Shown here: positions 46,574-56,902 of the stretch, in pieces
Layout of the letters: each line of letters starts with the position of its first letter
Numbering within the stretch: position 1 is the stretch's first letter
Assembly: GCA_000697665.1 (NCBI GenBank)
Contig: KL197725.1
Span: forward strand, 1-64,000
DNA: 64,000 nucleotides
Direction: 5' to 3'
Source of the DNA: Jaapia argillacea MUCL 33604
Taxonomy: Eukaryota > Basidiomycota > Agaricomycetes > Jaapiales > Jaapiaceae
Made by a program: the position numbers and the translations under genes
The notes under the pieces: model-generated
What the model was told of the DNA's origin: nothing
The model's input: the letters and a program-made list of their open reading frames with translations, nothing else
Databases searched by the model: none

Positions 46574-47190
46574 CTCATCGACCACGCAATCTTCTTGAAA
46601 GTACTCGCTCTTGCTAGATTAAACTGATAACTCTAACCGCGACCTCCCTCGTCGACCCAAGTGCTCTGCACACATCGACCTCGTAAGCCGAACCCCCATC
46701 TCAACCCCAAACCCCATCTCTTCCCATCAACCATTCACTCCTCACTTAATTCGTGCCCTGGGCAGATCTACGTTGGAACCCCAAGACCTCTCTCTTCCGA
46801 TCAGCTATTGTTTCCTCGCCCAATCTGTGCTATACATCAACCAACCTCGTGATTTCCGCCTTCATCTTTCCCATCGACCGCCCTTTCCCCGGTCTTTATA
46901 GATTGACGTGGCTGCTTCCCATCCTGTTCCATTGATCTCGCAACCCCAACTTCCATCTCATTCCACCGACCGTTCTCTCCTCACCCGAGTCCCTCCCTAC
47001 ATAGTTCGATCTCGTATCCCTAACCCCCATCTCTTCCCATCGATCATCTTCTCTTCATCCAAGCCCACGCTCTGTCGAAAACGTACTTAGCCACCCCCAC
47101 CGTGACCTCCATCTTTGCTCATCGAACTCTGAGTCATAATCCACACCTTCTCCTTTCTCGTCGGCCCGACCACTCCCCACGCGAGACATA
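46574..47190. repeat. Degenerate ~75-bp tandem repeat, about eight units
   Basis: Pyrimidine-rich array with a recurring phrase like ccccatctcttcccatcgacc followed by ttctctcctcac and, near the unit end, cg.gacctcc or ctcgtaagccgaaccccc. Phrase starts are near 46574, 46648, 46718, 46793, 46865, 46955, 47029 and 47111, spacings of 70-90 bp. Units are diverged but the period is clear by eye. It lies just upstream of family M copy 3 (ATG at 47257) and probably forms part of its promoter region. Confidence 0.65.
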
Positions 47191-47256
47191 TTCGCATACT
47201 CGTCTTTCCCACTCGTTGCAATCTGGGCCTAGTTACAACTCATCACCGAACTCGAA

Positions 47257-48491
47257 ATGTCAACGTGTAGAGACATCGATAACTGCAGGATGATGTGGGG
47301 CATCGTCTCCAGCTGCCTTACCACCGTCTTCACTTGCACTTGGGTTGCCATCCACCCAAACATTCCCCATCCTAATGACACATCTTTCAATATCATGCTA
47401 CGCTGCGTCGAGATTATGATCATGGCACTCATAGCGCCAGAGATGTTGATTCTCGTCGCTATGAAACAATGGGTTGTTGCTCGACGACTTGCAAGAAAAC
47501 ACCAAGGTGAGGATGTTTGATCTGTTGTGTAATCTCTGCTGTGGCTGAACAGAGACATTAAGGGCGTGGCTGGACAAAAACACATGGGTTCTTTGTCCTA
47601 ATGGGTGGCTTCATGGTTGTCAACGGAGAGCGAAAAGGTAAAACAGTCAAGTTACTAGGTCCAGATGACTTTCTCGATCACGGGTCCGAGATTTTGGATG
47701 ACGACAAGTTTCCTCTGATTACTGAGGACGAGATTCAAGACAGAAGCAAACGCGACACTCTTTCGAAGACTCTCATCCTCCTACAGACAACCTGGTTCAT
47801 CCTCCCATGTGCCGCTCGAGCCATTGTGCATCTCCCCATTACCGAACTCGAAATCGCCACGTTGGCATTTACAGCACTGAATCTGGTGACTTGCACGTTT
47901 TGGTGGAATAAGCCAGCTGATGTTCGTTATGGACATCCAATTTTCTTGGAATCCATGCAACCCACTGAAAGTAAGGCCAATCGGGCGGTCCACCAGGCCA
48001 TTGAGCTGCTAAACGCTATACCGCACATCACTGGGACAACACCTTGGACGATGGCGAGAATGGTCATGTCCCCCTTCGAGGCCTTCGCCCATTCTCCTCT
48101 TTGGGGTGGCGGAGGGGGGCAAGTGCCAATATTGTACTTAGGACATTCCGAAGGCAATGACTTGCTTCGGATTGGCCAGATTTCAGCGGTTATCGCGACT
48201 CTATTTGGGGCCATACATTGTTTAGCTTGGTCTTTCCCATTCCCCTCCCAGGAGCAGCAGCTCCTTTGGCGCGTATCAGCTATCACCATTACATCTTCAC
48301 CGGTCGTCGGAATTCTGATCATGAGTCTCCCGATGTCTGAAGGCGTCGGAGTCTTACTTGGACTTTTCGCGGGTTTTGCATACGTTGCAGGGCGCGTCAT
48401 CTTGCTCGTCCTGGCTTTTACGTCCCTTCGATCTCTCGCTCCTGGAGCATACGAAACAGTTCGCTGGACCACCTTTATACCCCATCTCTAG
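47257..48491 (+). CDS. Polytopic membrane protein, family M copy 3
   Basis: Two exons (47257-47506 and 47563-48491) give 392 residues. Exon 1 includes MMWGIVSSCLTTVFTCTWVA, IHPNIPHPNDTS and the helix IMALIAPEMLILVAMKQWVV. The intron (GTGAGG...TTAAG) must end in AAG to keep frame and yields GRGWTKTHGFFVLMGGFM. Exon 2 holds IQDRSKRDTLSKTLILLQTT with WFILPCAARAIVHLPITELE, a shorter middle than copy 1, helices near 280-300, 310-330 and 345-370, and the C-terminal LVLAFTSLRSLAPGAYETVR...FIPHL. It is the most divergent member here and is on the opposite strand to copies 1 and 2, so it is not part of the recent tandem. Function unknown. Confidence 0.87.
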
Positions 48492-50145
48492 ATACGACTA
48501 CCTTACCCTATCTGGCCTGCTTTCTCGATAGCGGACGTAGTTTGCCATTAACTCAGAAGGCTCGATGAACAAGATCACGAGAATGGATGTCAACAATAAT
48601 TTTATTCATGGCTTGGTTAGTATACATGGCGATTGGCTCAGTAAAGAATTGAGTAGCGGGATAAACACAAGCGAGGATTCGCCCGCTAAAAAGTAGATTC
48701 CCGGCTCGAGCTAGGACTCGTCACAACAGTGGCCGGGTCTCACAGGAACTGATTATCAACTTGGAGAACAAAAGGTAAAGGGCAGAGACGACCTACTCAG
48801 GAACCAAACGAGGAATTGACTGTCGATGTGAAATGTCAGAGAAGAGGAGGGATCGAATACTATCATACATCCTAAACACCTCTCTGATAGTTGATCATTG
48901 AAGGCTAATGGGTTTGAAACCCTTCGCGACGGATAAATCTAAGTGGGATATAAACTCAAACTCCTCGCGACGCAGAGCCTAAACTTCCCCAATTCAGGAT
49001 TTTAGCGAACCTACGACGGGGAATCGTGTAGTAACTCCATGGTCAAGATCTCCAAAAACGGACGCTGCCTTGGAGTATCGACGCTGATAGGTTTCGGGGC
49101 AGAGGGGGGATTACGAAGACTGCGATCCAACGTAAAGGTAGAAGGAAGTTGAAGCCAAAATCCGCTGGGTAGCGAAATGCGTACAGGAGCTGATGTGTAC
49201 CACCTCCCGCGCAGATCTCTCGGCAGGATGAGAAGGATGATCAGTAAAGGTGACGACGGCACATATAAGGATGTCAGTTAGATACACGCCAGAAGGCGAT
49301 GAAGTCCATTAGAGACGTAGATGGATGAAGAGGATATCCAGTATTGACTGCGAAGCAGCTTAGGTGAACAATGGGCTCCTTGAAAGTGAACGAATAAGCT
49401 AAGAGGTTTATATGCATGTAGACACGAGCTCCGGCCAGCAACGGTAGCGAGAGATGTTATTGTTCAATGAGGAATTGGATTCGAAGGGAGGCGCAACCTA
49501 TACAAGAGTGAGTACGCTTGATACACGAGGTGGATTGGTGTGATTTACCCTGAGATTTAGCGAGGGGAGGACGAAGAAGGAGTACCAACGGTGTGTTTGC
49601 AGCGTATCTTGTCAAATGAACGAGACTCGCAGACGGAGGAAGTGATAAAGTGTGTGCGTAAGCTTCCCTGCATACCGGAGCACCTAACCAAAACAGTGCG
49701 ACTTATCTGAAGGCTTGGGCTCGCTTCTAACTCATCCCTCCATCCAATCCTCCAGTTCGTTCAGACCGAACTCGTTTCTCAGGCTGTGTATCGGTCGGGT
49801 ATTTGCAGTGTGAATGAACGACCAATGATTCAGTGGTGCGTCAGGCTTTGCGTTCCATAGTCTCCAGGATCGGAACGAAAGATTGGGGGACGCGTCGAAG
49901 GAGTGCGGGGGCTGGCAGGATATAGAGCAGTATATGATGTGTGGGCCCATTTTTCGTCACATGCAGATATCCTGACAGCGACTAATGGCATGAGAACATT
50001 CGCCAGAGGTTTCGGAAAGCACTTGAGGGCAAGGATGCACACGCCCTAACCCCAATCGGTTGCCTAGACACATTCGGCAGGTGGCAAACACGACCAAGCT
50101 GCGACATGTCTGGCCATTGCCAATGCTGCTCGATCAACGTTCGTT
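48492..50145. other. Intergenic, 1.65 kb
   Basis: No confident gene. A minus-strand stretch near 49190-49010 (LPSTFTLDRSLRNPP) resembles another at about 57540-57480 (LPSTSTLDRRLPIPT), suggesting a small duplicated fragment. An AT-rich run (caacaataattttattc) follows family M copy 3 and could be its 3' processing region. Confidence 0.4.
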
Positions 50146-50159
50146 TTGAAGCTGAAAGT

Positions 50160-51715
50160 TGACTCCCCATTACCCTACCTACGTAACTCTGCACCTACGC
50201 TCGACCCCTCCAATCTGGGATTGTCTCAAACAGAGCGGTTTTGGAGGGCTTTTGCCGAATCGCAGCATGTAATTGCGGAGAGGTCGGGGATGGGATATGT
50301 ATGGCATTTATTGGAAATGTTTAGGGATAAGACGAAGGAGCCGATGGCTGTCGTTGATGGGTATATTGAACCGATATTGAGGGAGGCGCTGGAAAAGGGG
50401 CGAGGGAGTGAGATGGATGGTAAGGAAGGGAACGAAGGTGAGGTGGAGGAAGGGGAGATGAACATCTCGTGAAGTTTATATCGGGTAAGTGGATTTGCCG
50501 AAGTGGATCGATTGAAGTTACATACCGCTAAATTTCGTTCTGCAGACCCAGTTGTAGTTCGGGACCAGATTCTAAATATCATGATTGCTGGAAGGAATAC
50601 ATTGAGTCAACCTCATTTCGTGCTGGTGAATTCCAAGTCGATTGAGCTGTCCCCCCAATAGACTGCAGTGACATTAACTTGCGCAATTTATCTCTTAGCC
50701 ATGCATCCTCCTGTCCTCACCAAGCTCCATTCAGAGATTCTGGACTTCGTAGGGCCCGCAGACGACCTACGTTTGACGACATCAGAGAGATGAGGTATTT
50801 AAGGGCGGTCCTTAACGGTCCGTCCCCACTTCACTTCCTCAACCTGATCGGGTGTGCTAATTCTAGGGAACACAGAGACCCTCAGGTTATTCCCTGTAGT
50901 GTGAGCTCGTTCATATCTCGTCTATCCAAGCCAGATGTAATCATACCACTTTTAGTCCTTTTAATATCCGGTTTGTTTGGCAATCTCTCCTCTCCTCAAA
51001 GTGAGACCAATGACACTGGCACCTTCCAAACCTCACAAAGTGAATCCGTAAACGCAACAACTTTTCCTTCTCCCGACCCATCCCTCAAACCCATATACAT
51101 CCCTGCAACGACAAGGCAAGTACATCACACTCGCTCTCAACCATACGCCAGTGGTCAATCTCGAACTCCCTGTACGAGCATTCCTTATTCAGTATTCTTG
51201 ATGCATCGCAGAACCGATTTATAGGGAGACGACGATACGATCCCTCCATTCCTTCCCTCAAACAAAACTTCCAGAACAGAATTTTGTCCCCAGCCGAAGA
51301 ATTCGACCCCGAGTGTTTCATTGGTACGAGGGTAAAAAAATACCTCACACCCACACCCTTCATCTTCCTCCCTTGCAACGCCGGTCCACGAATTCGTCTC
51401 GGCCAGCAGGTCAGTCCCCATCCCATCTCCTTCACTTGTGCTAATTTCAAATCATATGGGGCTTTATAGTTCGAATACAACGAGATGTCATGCTTCTTGA
51501 TCCGACTCTTCCAAGCCTTTTCTTCAATCGCACTTTCACCATCATCACACTTTCCAGGCACTCTGCCACCCCCGGAATGGTCTTCGGCCAAGGGCAGGAT
51601 GAGTATCGAAAGGATTTGGCCAAAGAGTCATTTGACGATGTACTTATTCACTTGGGGGGTTATGGGCGAATATGGAGGAAGCGAAGGACGTTTGAGAAGG
51701 ATGGGGTGTGAGCGC
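50160..51715 (+). pseudogene. Cytochrome P450 (CYP63-like) pseudogene
   Basis: Segments appear in P450 order: SQTERFWRAFAESQHVIAER and MFRDKTKEPMAVVDGYIEPI (50225-50390); VVVRDQILNIMIAGRNT, the I-helix region (50550-50600); TAVTLTCAIYLLAMHPPVLT (50660-50720); FDDIREMRYLRAVLN (50775-50815), where ExxR is expected; [20 protein letters not shown] (51045-51110); [12 protein letters not shown] (51188-51222); [20 protein letters not shown] with the haem-binding loop [15 protein letters not shown] (51308-51410); an intron GTCAGT...TATAG; FEYNEMSCFLIRLFQAFSSI; and YSLGGLWANMEEAKDV to a stop. The motif match to the CYP63 family of white-rot fungi is good. The gene is dead: several frame changes and a stop interrupt it, and the haem-ligand cysteine of FxxGxRxCxG is an arginine (PRIRLG). 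The N-terminal membrane anchor and first third are missing. Confidence 0.82.
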
Positions 51716-52032
51716 GGCCATTGGGACCTTGTACAATATATTTATCACTATCTTCACGAAATTCGGGTGCACGGGATGATTGTGAGGGTATAGATACGGC
51801 GAAGTGATCTACGGTGTGTATACTTCCGACGAACAGGCACAAGATCCCACAATCCGACCAAGATAAAATATGATACGGTGAAGTCCTTCATATTCTTCCA
51901 TTACGCTCCATCCTTCGGCGCGCATGTTTCCGACGAACAGGCATCAGACCCTCAGACGACCAAGATACAAAGAGCGAGCGAAAGCCAAGAAACGAATAAC
52001 AAGGGAGGAATGATACCATTGGAAAGCGAGGG

Positions 52033-53499
52033 CTAGCCCAACTGGGGCAAGCCTGGATGAACCGGATGAATCGGACCCCCACCCGACACAGGGGAAAACG
52101 GTACGGAAGAGTACGCGACACCAGGTTGAATGGTGGAAGGTCCGTACAACCCAATGGGCGATCCAACTTGAAACGTAACAGAACTATCAGGGGATTTCGG
52201 GAACGTTGTTGGATCGTTTGGATCCTAAATACCCAACGATACAAATGAGATCAACGATAAAAGGGAAGAAATGTGACAACTCACATAATATACGTATGGT
52301 TTTTGAGACATGGCGGGGGGGGAGGGTGTCGGCGCGGGTAGTGGAGGAGATTCATGATCTGATTCATCTTCATGCAGCATCAGATGGTTGTGAGACAAAG
52401 GGGAACACAATATGAACAAACCGGTTTCCATGGCTCGATTCTTTCGGCGCATATACCACATCAACACACCACAAGCAGCCGCAATCGACACGACAGCGAC
52501 AACAACCCCACCAGCGATCGAACCCTTCTTAGAAGTCTTAGTGACAGCAGTCGGAGAAGGACTGGCGGTGGAGGAAGGAGTAATGGTAGAGGAGGATGAG
52601 ACAGTGGAGGCGGTTGAAATGGTCGGCTTGGTGGTGGGGCTTGCCACAGTACTTGTAGATGATGGCGGTGACGCAGTGGATGATTCAGGTTGATCTAAGA
52701 CAAGAGTGAGTCGTTGGGAGACTTCATCGTACACTGGGCAAACTTACCACCAACTTGAATGGCATTAGACACGTTGAATGCGCCACGCGACCCCTCAAGC
52801 TATGCTAATGTGAGTTGTATGCGGAGATAAATAATAACCGGTCTCGTACGGTAGGATCTATGTAGGCCCATGCCGGATAGGGAACAGTAGCGTTGAGAGG
52901 GATTCTGGGTCGTCAATGATGAGGGAGGAATGTCGAGGCCAGCAACACAGTATTTACCCTTTTGTGATCTGCGACGTGGTACAATTGACCGCCCATTCCG
53001 ACCATCTGTGAATTCAATCCCGTTATGTGGATTTGTAGAGGGGAATGGGTATGCAACACACAACTCCCAGACGGCCCCTTGGCACCAGCCACAGCTACTG
53101 ACCAAGTTATAAATCACTATGCTGCATTGGCAACCACCGCTAGGCGGTGTGTAATAGTAGGTCGATGGTTTAAATGCCCCAAGCCAAAGCCCTATTTAAC
53201 AAGATTAGAGGTGTATTGACGGGTGAATACTTGGTGACCAATTAAACTTACAGTCTCCGGTGCACATCCCCAACGCCGTGTGCGCGATGAAACAAAGATC
53301 TTGCCCTTTCGAATTTACAGTAGGCTGGATGTCATTGAGCGCTTTGAGAGGGCTAGATGGTACTGGCACGTACTAATTCTGGTGAGTTGAGAGTACATAT
53401 TGATGAACCCGGTGGTGTTTGTGCCAACACTTCATACGGTAACGCGAACAAGTACCCCAAAATTGACAACGAAAGAGAAAAGGGGAGAAGGACCGCCAT
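52033..53499 (-). CDS. Secreted-then-anchored Cys-rich membrane protein
   Basis: Minus strand. The signal peptide MAVLLPFSLSLSILGYLFAL begins at 53499. Downstream exons are 53116-53065 (IYNLVSSCGWCQGAVWE), 53005-52958 (WSEWAVNCTTSQITKG), 52904-52850 (IPLNATVPYPAWAYIDPT), 52799-52748 (LEGSRGAFNVSNAIQVG), 52694-52422 (Ser/Thr/Pro-rich stalk, then GSIAGGVVVAVVSIAAACGV as the TM helix and MRRKNR), 52367-52285 (ESDHESPPLPAPTPSPPAMS and PYVYY) and 52224-52033 (PNDPTTFPKSP to the stop). All these junctions are phase-consistent. The second exon (about 53350-53262; LKALNDIQPTVNSKGQDLCF) is clear but its 5' border is not. This is a common Agaricomycete plan: Cys-rich ectodomain with YNLxSxCxxCQG and a WSEW-x-NC motif, stalk, one TM, proline/tyrosine-rich tail. 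The role is unknown; a cell-surface location is inferred. Confidence 0.75.
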
Positions 53500-54240
53500 G
53501 TCTGGAGACCAAGGAAAGTCAACGGTGTTTTTGGAAGGTAAGTAACGAGTTTCAACGTTCGGATGGAGAAAATTTGTTGTTCGCAGAGAGAGTTGCAGAA
53601 AACGGGGGAATAATCTGACGGGCAGTAATCTGCGCGGAATAGGAAAGGTCATTGGCCATCGCCGATTTTTAATTTCTTTACAAAATACGTGTCATATAAA
53701 CTTCGCACTAAATCATAAATGCTCATCCTCGTCAACTAGAGGAAACCCATCGCCGTCAATATCGCTTCAGTTCCATGTCTGATGCTACGTACGTTATATG
53801 TGGCATCAAACTTCTTTTCCCAACGCACTCGCTCGATGCCTGCAGTACCCCCAATACGAATCCATCCGAAACACAACCCCACGCCACATCCCTGCCCAAA
53901 TCGACTGTTCCATCTGCTACGTTCAATACGCTGTATAAAACCTTGGCCTTTCACAACATCCACCACACGTGTGAAACGTAACGACCGGCCTCATCCTCAG
54001 CTTCCGTTTTGAAAATGGAGATTTGAGCAAGCGCCGACGCAAGGATAGTTCTGATGCATGCGTGGATAAGGTGAGCGCCTTACTTTATTTATACGCCTTC
54101 GAGTCTGAAGCCTCATACTTAGCGTCCAGCATGATCCACCAGATCCCCAACGTCGGACCTTCCTGCTCTCGATCCGTCGCATCCACGATTTCTCTGCCCA
54201 CCTACCATGGGGACTTGGCACTAGGTAGTTCCGTTGGGGA
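53500..54240. other. Intergenic
   Basis: Promoter side of the Cys-rich protein gene. Short open frames at 53775-54012 (+) have no recognisable product. Confidence 0.35.
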
Positions 54241-54777
54241 CTACCAGCCTGAACGAGATGGTGGTGAATGTTTTTGGGTGGGTATTGGATAAGCCCCGAG
54301 GTCGGGCTGTGAATGTGAGAGCCCAAGGCCGAGATTGGATAAGCATGGAGCTTCGCCTGTGGGGGGTTGGTGATCGGTGAAGTTTGAGATATCCCTCGAT
54401 AGAGAAAGTGAGTAATTTGATTCGCCCATGGGAGAGTGTTGCGTGTAAAGGAGGGGTTCGAGGGTCTGGCACAGTTGACAAACCTTTCGCAGGTCGACTG
54501 ACCATTGTAACGGGACCAATACCAAGTGCTTCGGCGATCGATACTGTTTCCTCCATAAACAACCAACTAGCGTCATCAACTCGCCGTCTAGTGTAACATC
54601 ACGAGGGGATGGGTTTTTGATTAGCTTCAAGACGACAGCAAGTCGATTGTGAGTGAGCTGAGTCCCGCAAGGATTATACGGCAATGGAGGTTGAGCAGTG
54701 TATAGATGAGGGTGGACGCTGAAGCGCTGAAGGACCGTTGGCTCAAGTTCAGGTTCGCTCCCCGAATTGGCCTCCAT
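54241..54777 (-). CDS. Hypothetical protein, low confidence
   Basis: An ATG-initiated open frame of 178 codons (MEANSGSEPELEPTVLQRFS at the start; LAVVLKLIKNPSPRDVTLDG and MTLVGCLWRKQYRSPKH in the middle). A second minus-strand frame overlaps it (54562-54221), so at least one is a shadow. No known domain is recognised. The length and the charged, non-repetitive middle make it worth listing, but it could be chance. Confidence 0.3.
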   Translation of the reverse strand: MEANSGSEPELEPTVLQRFSVHPHLYTAQPPLPYNPCGTQLTHNRLAVVLKLIKNPSPRDVTLDGELMTLVGCLWRKQYRSPKHLVLVPLQWSVDLRKVCQLCQTLEPLLYTQHSPMGESNYSLSLSRDISNFTDHQPPTGEAPCLSNLGLGLSHSQPDLGAYPIPTQKHSPPSRSGW

Positions 54778-55191
54778 TTCTCTAACTGTCTTCTCAACTT
54801 TCGAGTCGTATAAAGTCTTCGTTGTTAATTCTTATCGTTTCGGAAAGGAGGGTTACAACTTGGTTTCGCTCCTTACTCATGTAGAAGGTTTATTCTACAA
54901 GTGCTCATCATCTGCAGCGCAAAACAATCCATCGATCTACGTGAGAGTTCTCTTCGGTTGACATACTACCAGCTCCCGCCACCTCGCGTTCACCTTATTC
55001 AGCCGCCTTGCGCTCTTCGGCGATGTATATCCGAGCATACTTGTCCGCTTGGACTCCCTCCAAGTACCCCACTCGGCTGATTTCAACCATACACTCTTCA
55101 CACTGCCACCAGAGGCTCTCTCCAAGACTTACACACCTTTGACGCCATCCCCATTCTCATCTGGCCCTAGTCTCTTGTTACCCAACTCACC

Positions 55192-56464
55192 ATGTCAATT
55201 TCCGATGTCCGCCATAACAGAACAATGTGGGGCGTTGTCTCGAGCTGCCTATCGACTGTTTTCGCTTGCACTTAGGTTGCTATTCATCCGAACATTCCCG
55301 GGCCAGACGAAACATCCATCAAGGTTACTGATCGCTGTATAGACCTTACACTCATGGCGTTGATTGCATCGGAGTTGATGATTTTGTGGGCGATGAAACA
55401 GTGGTTTTGTGCTCGTCGTATCGCAAAGGATCATTCGGGTGCGATTGTCTTACGCGACTTTCTCGTCTCAAGTATTCTGATACCGAGTTTTAGAACGCGG
55501 CTGGACGAAGACTCATGGCTTCTTTGCTCTGATGGGCGAGTTCGAGGAAAAATGGAGGTGCCGTTGGCGGTAATCCTACCGAACGATCTCAATGACCTCG
55601 TAGAATTTCCGCCAGTCACAGTGGCTCAAATTCAAGATAAAAGTAAACGCGATGCTCTCTCGAAAGGACTCGTCTTAGTCCAAACAGCACCTTCCCATCA
55701 CCGAACTCGAAATCGCTACGCTCACATTCACGATTCTCAATCTCACCACCTATTCGCTTTGGTGGAATAAACCCACCGACGTACGTTGCCCGTATCCCAT
55801 TCGCGAGAAGCCGACTATACATGACGGCGAAGTACTTGAAGGAGGGGATGAAGCCGCAAATAGATCCCGTGGAGGGGGGAATGGTTTCGTCCGCCTCGCT
55901 ATCCGATTGAATTCCGGCGTTCGAGCTGTGTTTTCGCGGGCGTGGGATGAATCGGTGATGGATGATCCTCTTCCAATGGATTTCGTAGCACTCCCCTTCT
56001 TCGTCCTCGTCAACGGTTTCCTCGAGCCCTTCTTTACCCCCAAAAACAACGAAGATAGGCCTACGCGTGTACCGACATTCTATGCAGGAGACCTTGAGGA
56101 TAAGGAAGACAGTCTGATCGCGTGGAGTTCAGCTCTCATTGCTAGCGTATTCGGAGCGATACATTGTTTTGCTTGGTCTCTCCAATTCCCTTCGCACACG
56201 CAGCAGCTAGTCTGGCGTATATCAGCCGTCACCATCACTTCGGCACCACTTCTGGCAGTGGCCATATTTCATTTTCGGGACGCTGTTTCGACGTTTAGAA
56301 CAGGATTTAACCTCACGATAATATTCTCTCTCACCACATTGATATCCATAACATATGTCGTTGCTCGCATTACCCTACTTGTTCTCGCATTCATGTCGCT
56401 TCGCTCCCTTCCTTCTGGGGCATACGAGACTGTTTATTGGACAACCTTCATCCCTCACCTGTAG
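55192..56464 (+). pseudogene. Family M copy 4, damaged
   Basis: Exon 1 (55192-55438) reads MSISDVRHNRTMWGVVSSCL and STVFACT, then a TAG where copies 1 and 3 have Trp (TWVA), then VAIHPNIPGPDETS and LMALIASELMILWAMKQWFC. After the intron (GTGCGA...TTTTAG, ending 55493), GWTKTHGFFALMG is followed by a small deletion that removes GGFM and shifts the frame. A second deletion after LVLVQT removes the WFILQCLARxIKR block. From about 55690 the frame is open to the end: PITELEIATLTFTILNLTTY, VPTFYAGDLEDKEDSLIAWS, VARITLLVLAFMSLRSLPSG and YWTTFIPHL at 56464. Three separate lesions make it a pseudogene. It is closest to copies 1 and 2 by sequence. Confidence 0.82.
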
Positions 56465-56588
56465 CCATTCACCTGAAATCCATCCTCACCCGCGACCTGA
56501 CACCATATCAATCAGCGACTATGCATACACGAACGTGGATAGAGAACTCACATATGAGAGGGCGTAACTCGGGATCACAAACCACCCG

Positions 56589-56902
56589 ATTAGAGAGTTT
56601 GTGGAGCAGCCACCAGAGCCACGTGGTGGCTCGCGTGCGTTGTGCAAATGTGGTATCTGGGTAGCAAATCGCCGGTGGCTAATGGGCTCCTCATCGTGTA
56701 TCGGCGCGTGCAACCCATAGAAATATATGTGATACCTATCAGTACTTGTAGCGTAAATTCTATTGCATAATGGTCGCTTCCTACCTCGATGATTGTGCTT
56801 CAGATGCACTTCACTCGTTAGCCACCAGCTTGTAGCCACCAGTTTGCACAACGCACGCAAGCCACCACGTGGCTCTGGTGGCTGCTCCACAAACTCTCTA
56901 AT
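56589..56902. mobile_element. 314-bp MITE with 60-bp terminal inverted repeats
   Basis: The left end 56589-56648 starts attagagagtttgtggagca and is the inverted copy of 56843-56902 with a single mismatch over 60 bp. The repeats contain a palindrome around the core CCACGTGG. Weaker inverted similarity (ggtggcta words) continues inward for about 30 bp. No coding capacity inside. Size, long TIRs and lack of a transposase make it a miniature inverted-repeat element. A target-site duplication is not obvious (a TA may be hidden in the ends), so the superfamily is undetermined. It lies just 3' of family M copy 4. Confidence 0.85.

Noticed and set aside
4822-51715. A secondary-metabolite or ligninolytic gene cluster (glyoxal oxidase plus P450)
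   Set aside because: The two are 43 kb apart, the P450 is dead, and no synthase, transporter or regulator accompanies them.
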